Shown here: positions 1-3,726 of the stretch, one piece after another
Numbering within the stretch: the stretch's first letter is position 1
Layout: the number at the start of each line of letters is the position of its first letter
Assembly (NCBI GenBank): GCA_016203265.1
Contig: JACQNB010000052.1
Location: 1 to 5,980, forward strand
Length of the DNA: 5,980 bases
Origin: Candidatus Woesearchaeota archaeon
GTDB lineage: Archaea; Nanobdellota; Nanobdellia; Woesearchaeales; ARS49
Direction of reading: 5' to 3'
The notes under the pieces: generated by a model
Database searches by the model: none
The model's input: only the letters and a program-made list of their open reading frames with translations
What the model was told of the DNA's origin: nothing
Program-made: the position numbers and the translations under genes

Positions 1-2
1 AA

Positions 3-9
3 TATTTAA
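3..9. promoter_or_regulatory. Possible TATA box at left edge
   Basis: A TATTTAA box lies at the extreme left. Read on the minus strand it is TTAAATA, and with the roughly 27-bp spacing seen elsewhere in the window it would start a transcript just outside the left boundary. Read on the plus strand it would start transcription near base 33, where no gene is evident. The call rests only on resemblance to the other TATA boxes. Confidence 0.3.
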
Positions 10-55
10 TGGTTATGGAAAGAACGGGACAGCGCAATCGTTGCATCCCTCCCGC

Positions 56-86
56 GCGCCATCCCTGGTTGCATTATCGATGGCGC
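56..86. repeat. 8-bp inverted repeat (hairpin candidate)
   Basis: GCGCCATC at 56-63 pairs perfectly with GATGGCGC at 79-86 across a 15-base loop. It lies 23 bases beyond the glycerate kinase stop. It has no adjoining T-run on the strand that would terminate that gene, so it is not a classic intrinsic terminator. It could be a processing or mRNA-end hairpin, an operator, or chance. Confidence 0.35.
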
Positions 87-91
87 ACGAC

Positions 92-99
92 TATATTTA
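92..99 (-). promoter_or_regulatory. Possible minus-strand TATA box
   Basis: On the minus strand this reads TAAATATA, just past the glycerate kinase stop codon. A transcript would begin near base 68-70. The nearest downstream ATG (74-72) opens only a 22-codon frame ending at 6. The box may serve a short peptide or RNA, or may be chance AT-richness in a GC-rich genome. Confidence 0.25.
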
Positions 100-108
100 G
101 GTTATGCA

Positions 109-1365
109 TCAATAACGTACCGCGACCATGACATCGCTCACGTTCGTCCCTGTCGCGCCCGTCTTGATGTGCTTTCCTATTTTTTTCCAGAAGGGATATG
201 AGTCGTTGTTGCGCAGGAACGTCTCGACATCAAGTTTGTTCTTTTCCGCAAGCGAAAGCGTATGCTCATCCGCGAGAGCTCCGGCGACATCCGAGTTATC
301 CCTGCCGTCCGTGCCCATCGACGCGAGCGCGGTGTTTTTCAGTTTCGACAACGCGCGCACGCTTCCCAACACGAGCTCTTGGTTGCGGCCTCCTTTGCCG
401 GTGCCTTTCACGGTGACGCTGGTTTCGCCGGCAGCGATCACAACAGTCCTTTTGCCGAGCTTGTTCAGGAGCGTTGCGCCAACCTCGCGGGCCTCGCCCG
501 TGAGGCGATCACTGATAATGACGGGTGTGAGCTTGAGTTCTTCCGCTTTCTTCACCATGGCGCGGATGGCGTTGCCGTTGTCTAGGAAGATGAGGTTCTG
601 CACTTTCGCGAACGTCTCTTTCGGCGTCTCGGAAAACGCGGGTTGGGGAATCTTGTATTTCGCGAGAATGTGCTGTGCGTCCTTCACCGTCGTGGCATCG
701 CGTACGGTAGGTCCCGAGGCGATAAAGGACGGATCGTTGCCGGGCACGTCAGAAACAAGCAGCGTGACGACGGTCGCGGGGAACAGGTGCGACGCGAACC
801 TTCCTCCTTTGACCGCATCAAGGTGCTTGCGCACCGTGTTGAATTCTTGGATGCTCGCGCCGGATTTCAAGAGCGACTTGTTCAATGCCTGATATTTATC
901 AAGCGGAATGCGCGGGTCAGCAAAGAGCGCCGAGCCTCCGCCCGAGAACACGCAGATGACCAAATCACGCACGGTCATGTCGGACGTCATGCGCAGGATC
1001 TTCTTCGTGTGCTCAACATTCTTGGACGAAAGCACCGGATGGTCTCCTTGCACAACCGCAATGCGTTTCAATCGTTTCGGCATGACATCAATCAAGAGCC
1101 CTTTCGTGATGCGGTTGCCGAGCATCTTCTCGAGCACGACCGCAATCGTTCCCGAGGCCTTGCCCGCGCCGACAACGAGCACGCGGTCAAAACGCGTCAC
1201 GTCGTAACGCTTGTCGTCCACGTGCAGGACGTCGCCGAGCAATCGCACCTTTTCAGAAAGCGCCTTTTCGGGATTGACCGCCTCAAGCGCGGCATTGAGC
1301 ACGGCAACGCATGCCTTCGTGGCGGGAGAGGAAGACAACTGTTTCGCGTTATTGATTGTCACCAT
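109..1365 (-). CDS. gck: Glycerate 2-kinase (MOFRL/DUF4147 family)
   Basis: This 418-residue protein is a complete class II glycerate kinase, expected to phosphorylate D-glycerate with ATP to give 2-phosphoglycerate in the cytosol. Visible family blocks are VVGAGKAS (64-71), DHP (108-110), SGGGSAL (141-147), NTVRKHLDAVKGGR (176-189) and SDVPGNDPSFIASGPT (205-220). The C-terminal MOFRL domain has AGET (312-315), GKGGRNQE (323-330), GTDGRDNSDVAG (351-362) and TGTNVSD (405-411). Length is near the usual 400-450. The start is the ATG at 1365. It follows a pure purine tract (1366-1381) without a good Shine-Dalgarno motif and lies about 30 bp from a TTTAAA box, so a leaderless or 2-4 base leader is inferred. 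It is divergent from prs, 57 bp apart. The product can enter glycolysis directly or through the nearby mutase. The family call is secure; D-glycerate specificity is inferred. Confidence 0.95.
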   Translation of the reverse strand: MVTINNAKQLSSSPATKACVAVLNAALEAVNPEKALSEKVRLLGDVLHVDDKRYDVTRFDRVLVVGAGKASGTIAVVLEKMLGNRITKGLLIDVMPKRLKRIAVVQGDHPVLSSKNVEHTKKILRMTSDMTVRDLVICVFSGGGSALFADPRIPLDKYQALNKSLLKSGASIQEFNTVRKHLDAVKGGRFASHLFPATVVTLLVSDVPGNDPSFIASGPTVRDATTVKDAQHILAKYKIPQPAFSETPKETFAKVQNLIFLDNGNAIRAMVKKAEELKLTPVIISDRLTGEAREVGATLLNKLGKRTVVIAAGETSVTVKGTGKGGRNQELVLGSVRALSKLKNTALASMGTDGRDNSDVAGALADEHTLSLAEKNKLDVETFLRNNDSYPFWKKIGKHIKTGATGTNVSDVMVAVRY

Positions 1366-1422
1366 CTTTTCTCTCTTTCTCAGAGCGATGCATTTAAAAA
1401 CATTCGCTCATCAAAGAAGGCC
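1366..1422. promoter_or_regulatory. Divergent promoter of glycerate kinase and prs, shared TATA box in a dyad
   Basis: The 57-bp gap contains one TATA-like element, the self-complementary TTTAAA at 1393-1398. Its centre is 27.5 bp from the prs ATG and 30.5 bp from the glycerate kinase ATG, which suits leaderless archaeal transcripts both ways. It is flanked by perfect 6-bp arms, GAGCGA (1383-1388) and TCGCTC (1404-1409), continued inward by TG (1389-1390) and CA (1401-1402) with one extra base on the right. This gives a 27-bp imperfect palindrome centred on the box. The arms lie where a TFB-recognition element or a repressor site would be. Shared use and operator function are inferences. Confidence 0.7.
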
Positions 1423-2292
1423 ATGAAAAAGGTGGTGATCGCCGGCCCGACGTCGGCATCCTTCGGTCGTAAACTCGCCAAGAAAATCAAGGCACCGTTC
1501 GCGTCCTTAATCGCATCGCACTTCCCTGACGGCGAGCTCAAGCTCCGCTACCCGGTCGACATCAAGGGCAAGGAGCTCATTTTTGTCGAGACCATGCAGC
1601 CGAATCCGGACGAGGCCTTGATTCAGCTGTTGTTCGCGACCGCTTCAGCCCGCGTCCAGGGCGCGAAGAAAGTCACGCTCGTGATTCCGTATACGGGTTT
1701 TCTCAGGCAAGACAAGGAATTTCATCGCGGCGAGGTCGTTTCGAACAGGATCGTCGCGGGTCTGTTGAGCAAGGCCAATCGCGTCATCACGATGGACCCG
1801 CATTTGCACAGAATCAAAAGCCTCGATGACATCTTCAAGACGAAAACCACCACGCTCACGGCCAACAACATTCTTGCGGACCACATCAGGAAAAAGCACA
1901 AGGGCGCCATCGTGGTTGGCCCTGATGAGGAATCGTACCAGTGGGCGTTGAGCGTCGCGAAACTGGCGAAAACAAAAGCCATCGTGCTGAAGAAGAAGCG
2001 CTACACCGCGGAAAAAGTAAGGATTGTCGTCAAGTCGCCGTTCCCGCTCAAAGGCAAGCACATCGTGCTGGTCGATGACATCATCAGCACCGGCCACACG
2101 ATGATCGAGCCCATCAAGCAGTTTAAGCAACTCAAGGTCAAGAGCATCACGTGCATCGGCGTCCACGGCGTGTTCGCCAAGAACGCGCTCCAAAAGCTGA
2201 AAAAGCTCGGCGCAAAGGTCGAGTGCACGAACACCATCGAGAACAGGGCGTCCGTCATCGACGTCACGTCCGCCTTCGCAAAGGTGTTGTGA
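1423..2292 (+). CDS. prs: Ribose-phosphate pyrophosphokinase (PRPP synthetase)
   Basis: This 289-residue enzyme transfers pyrophosphate from ATP to ribose 5-phosphate, giving PRPP for nucleotide, histidine and tryptophan synthesis. The N-terminal Prs domain has FPDGELKLR (34-42), matching the FxDGE block of the family, and the flexible catalytic loop with RQDK (95-98) followed by GE (103-104). DPHLHR (125-130) corresponds to the metal/ATP-binding DxH segment. The C-terminal phosphoribosyltransferase fold has GPDEES (166-171) and the ribose-5-phosphate loop VDDIISTGHT (217-226). It is shorter than bacterial enzymes (about 315 residues), as in many archaea. The open frame extends back to 643, but that part is antisense to glycerate kinase; the conserved MKKVVIAGP start at 1423 is correctly spaced from TTTAAA. 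It overlaps the mutase gene by one base, so the two form an operon. Confidence 0.96.
   Translation: MKKVVIAGPTSASFGRKLAKKIKAPFASLIASHFPDGELKLRYPVDIKGKELIFVETMQPNPDEALIQLLFATASARVQGAKKVTLVIPYTGFLRQDKEFHRGEVVSNRIVAGLLSKANRVITMDPHLHRIKSLDDIFKTKTTTLTANNILADHIRKKHKGAIVVGPDEESYQWALSVAKLAKTKAIVLKKKRYTAEKVRIVVKSPFPLKGKHIVLVDDIISTGHTMIEPIKQFKQLKVKSITCIGVHGVFAKNALQKLKKLGAKVECTNTIENRASVIDVTSAFAKVL
2282..2286 (+). promoter_or_regulatory. Ribosome-binding site of the mutase gene
   Basis: AGGTG, five bases before the ATG at 2292, matches the core of the archaeal Shine-Dalgarno consensus GGAGGTGAT and lies inside the last codons of prs. It supports 2292 as the start over upstream positions in the same open frame. 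It contrasts with the transcript-leading genes here, which have TATA boxes at leaderless spacing instead. Confidence 0.6.
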
Positions 2293-2852
2293 TGCCGTGG
2301 CTTTACGTGTTCAGGCATGGCGAGTCCAAGGACAACATCAACCAGGTGTTCTCGGGCTGGCGCGACTCTCCGTTGGCAGCGCAAGGCAAAAAGAGCGCGA
2401 AGCTGCTCGCGAAAAAGCTCAAATCACGAAAAATCGATCTCGCGTTCTCGTCAGACCAAGTGCGCGCGTTGGACACGCTCAAGGAAGTGCTCAAACATCA
2501 CAAGAACGTTCCCGTCATCATCGACGCGCGTTTGCGCGAGCGCGACTACGGCGACATCACCGGCTTGCGCAAGAATGTGTTCCAAAAAAAGAATCCGAAG
2601 CTCTACGAAATCTACCATCGCAGCTTCACGAAAGGACCGCCGAAGGGAGAATCATTCAAGATGGTCCTCGCGAGAGTCAACCCTTTCATCAAGGACCTCA
2701 TCAAAATCATGAAAACGTGGAACGTGAACGTCGCGATATCAGCGCACGGTAACAGCATCAGGCCCATCAGGAAGCATTTCGAAACGCTGAGCATCCATGA
2801 GATGCGGACCATCGAGAACGGCCATGATGTTGTCTGGTCCTATCGCGTCTGA
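2292..2852 (+). CDS. gpmA: Phosphoglycerate mutase, compact cofactor-dependent (dPGM) type
   Basis: This 186-residue histidine-phosphatase-superfamily protein probably interconverts 2- and 3-phosphoglycerate through a phosphohistidine primed by 2,3-bisphosphoglycerate. RHGES (8-12) holds the catalytic His9 and is followed by N15 and FSGW (20-23), spaced as in Escherichia coli GpmA. SSDQVRALDT (53-62) contains the phosphate-binding Arg58. LRERDYG (81-87) supplies the acid Glu83 and Tyr86, and Lys94 follows. PPKGES (116-121) and AHGNSIR (151-157) carry the second His152 and Asn154. Compared with the roughly 250-residue E. coli enzyme, it lacks the insert before GES and the C-terminal tail, as other short dPGMs do. 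The Arg-Arg pair of E. coli GpmA (116-117) is His109-Arg110 here. The start overlaps the prs stop (TGATG), implying coupled translation. A phosphatase role is possible but less likely. Confidence 0.88.
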   Translation: MPWLYVFRHGESKDNINQVFSGWRDSPLAAQGKKSAKLLAKKLKSRKIDLAFSSDQVRALDTLKEVLKHHKNVPVIIDARLRERDYGDITGLRKNVFQKKNPKLYEIYHRSFTKGPPKGESFKMVLARVNPFIKDLIKIMKTWNVNVAISAHGNSIRPIRKHFETLSIHEMRTIENGHDVVWSYRV

Positions 2853-2864
2853 TTATTTCTTTTC
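2853..2864 (+). terminator. T-rich tract after the prs-gpm operon
   Basis: Directly after the mutase stop, nine of the eleven bases 2853-2863 are T, with no hairpin. T-rich tracts are known archaeal termination signals, so this could end the prs-gpm transcript. However, the same bases encode the lysine-rich C-terminus of the opposite-strand gene, which alone could explain the composition. Confidence 0.35.
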
Positions 2865-3260
2865 CGGTTTCCCGGTCTGCGCCATGAACGTCTTGAACGC
2901 CTGGCTCGACGTGGGCAACGCGTTCGTGTCGCGCACGTCGTACTCGCCTTTCTGCTTCGCGCCGTTTTCGTTGGCATGGCGCGCAAGATAGTGCATTGTT
3001 TCCCGCAATACCTGCTTGAGCGCCCTGCGGCAGAGGACTGACTCGGCAGTGTGTTCCCGCGGCAACGATGCAAGTGCGAGATCGCAGAGCGTGCAGATGG
3101 TTTTGCCCTGCGCAAGATCTCCGGAGTTCTGTGCGACCTGCAGGGTGTCCGTGATGCGTTCGGCGTACGCATGCGCGTCCGGGAACGGTTGCGTGAGGCG
3201 GTCGAGCGTTCGGCCCGGCCGGTGCGCGTATTTGAACGCCTGATAAAACACTTCACCCAT
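2853..3260 (-). CDS. Hypothetical protein, 135 residues
   Basis: I do not recognise this protein. It is soluble and probably mainly alpha-helical, with no signal peptide or membrane segment. There is a single CxxC (Cys56, Cys59) and one further cysteine (Cys77). One CxxC is not enough to claim a zinc site. The C-terminus is polar and ends in a lysine-rich tail. The start is the ATG at 3260: the frame is closed by a TGA shortly upstream, and the next internal Met is far into the protein. TATTTAAA on this strand lies at -30 to -23 from that ATG, which fits leaderless initiation. Its TAA stop abuts the mutase stop with no gap. The alternative frame at 2840-3256 is Arg/Ser-rich and reads like a shadow. 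I judge it real from composition, promoter spacing and tight packing. Confidence 0.75.
   Translation of the reverse strand: MGEVFYQAFKYAHRPGRTLDRLTQPFPDAHAYAERITDTLQVAQNSGDLAQGKTICTLCDLALASLPREHTAESVLCRRALKQVLRETMHYLARHANENGAKQKGEYDVRDTNALPTSSQAFKTFMAQTGKPEKK
3229..3236 (+). promoter_or_regulatory. Alternative TATA-like box for the longer 3259 start
   Basis: TATTTGAA occupies -30 to -23 relative to the ATG at 3259, the same positions that TATTTAAA occupies for the opposite gene starting at 3260. It lies inside codons 9-11 of that gene. It is a weaker TATA match because of the internal G. It matters only if the plus-strand gene really begins at 3259 rather than 3313. Confidence 0.3.
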
Positions 3261-3282
3261 GTCCTTCCCGAATCACGAAGTC

Positions 3283-3290
3283 TTTAAATA
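3283..3290. promoter_or_regulatory. TATA box shared by the two divergent hypothetical genes
   Basis: TTTAAATA on the plus strand contains palindromic TTTAAA (3283-3288). The centre of TTTAAA is 27.5 bp from the plus-strand ATG at 3313, identical to prs and glycogen synthase, and 25.5 bp from the minus-strand ATG at 3260. One box could therefore drive both genes leaderless, repeating the arrangement at 1393-1398. CGCTC directly follows on the plus strand (3291-3295), so on the minus strand GAGCG precedes the box, echoing the dyad arms at the prs promoter. Confidence 0.6.
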
Positions 3291-3312
3291 CGCTCTGACA
3301 CACGACGAACGC

Positions 3313-3726
3313 ATGGCTGAATACGACGACGTGATGAACATCGCGCGCAGGTATGGCTTCGAGGAAGGCATCGACTTGAGCACGAGCAAAATCGAGGTGC
3401 GCGACTGGGTGGTCGTCAAGACGAAGCACCAGAAAGGATTTGACAAGTGCAACGCGTTGCCAATCGACCAGACGAAGAACCTGCTCCAAAATGACTACAC
3501 GAAAGCCGTCATCCTCATCGGCAAGGAGGGTGATATCGTCAGCAAGCTCATCGATGTCGAAAAGGAAGTCTCCGCGTTGTTCCCGAAGGCGTTTGTCCTG
3601 ATTGCGGGCGCGCAGACTCTTAGACCATCTTTAGAAGCATCAGGAATAGATGCCTTAGGCACGCTCAGAAAGTTCAAGAAGAACGTCGAAACGCTGCCTG
3701 AGATGGGGATTCTGTTACTGGATTGA
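3313..3726 (+). CDS. Hypothetical protein, 137 residues (155 if started at 3259)
   Basis: I do not recognise this protein. It looks like a small soluble alpha/beta domain: strands such as DWVVVKT, KAVILIG and AFVLIAGA alternate with charged helices, and there is no signal peptide or membrane segment. The frame is open from an ATG at 3259, whose first two bases overlap the start codon of the opposite gene. I prefer the ATG at 3313 because TTTAAA lies exactly as far upstream of it as in prs and glycogen synthase, and because it avoids overlapping 5' ends. Neither start has a Shine-Dalgarno motif. The last 12 bp overlap the 3' end of glycogen synthase on the other strand. Codons at 3616-3657 are unusually A/T-ending (13 of 14) compared with the rest of the gene. 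Function unknown. Confidence 0.72.
   Translation: MAEYDDVMNIARRYGFEEGIDLSTSKIEVRDWVVVKTKHQKGFDKCNALPIDQTKNLLQNDYTKAVILIGKEGDIVSKLIDVEKEVSALFPKAFVLIAGAQTLRPSLEASGIDALGTLRKFKKNVETLPEMGILLLD

Larger units (their letters stand above)
1..108. other. Left-edge intergenic stretch, no supported gene
   Basis: This stretch lies downstream of the glycerate kinase stop. It holds an AT-rich box at each end and one 8-bp inverted repeat. Short frames exist: a 22-codon minus-strand frame from 74 to 6, and two plus-strand frames open at the left edge that end at 100 and 131. None has a recognisable motif or convincing protein composition, so no gene is called. A small RNA or the 3' end of a plus-strand gene entering from the left cannot be excluded. 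Confidence 0.5.

Noticed and set aside
128..892. Plus-strand 254-codon open frame
   Set aside because: It is a Ser/Ala/Val-rich shadow of glycerate kinase, whose motifs on the minus strand are unmistakable.
1366..1381. Purine tract before glycerate kinase as a Shine-Dalgarno site or H-DNA element
   Set aside because: It has no GGAGG/GGTG core, and leaderless spacing explains the start. The mirror symmetry is imperfect and short.
643..1422. Upstream extension of the prs reading frame by 260 codons
   Set aside because: It is antisense to the well-supported glycerate kinase gene and has no family match. Prs homology begins at the ATG at 1423, which has a correctly placed TATA box.
1645..2193. 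Minus-strand 182-codon open frame
   Set aside because: It is an Asp/Arg/Leu-rich complement of prs with no motif of its own.
2151..2291. Upstream extension of the mutase frame by 47 codons
   Set aside because: It overlaps the 3' end of prs and is Arg/His-rich shadow sequence. The RHGES motif needs the short N-terminus starting at 2292, which has an AGGTG site.
2840..3256. Minus-strand 138-codon frame overlapping the 135-residue hypothetical gene
   Set aside because: It is extremely Arg/Ser/Thr-rich, typical of an out-of-frame reading of GC-rich DNA, and overlaps the mutase stop. The 2853-3260 frame has normal composition and a better-placed promoter.
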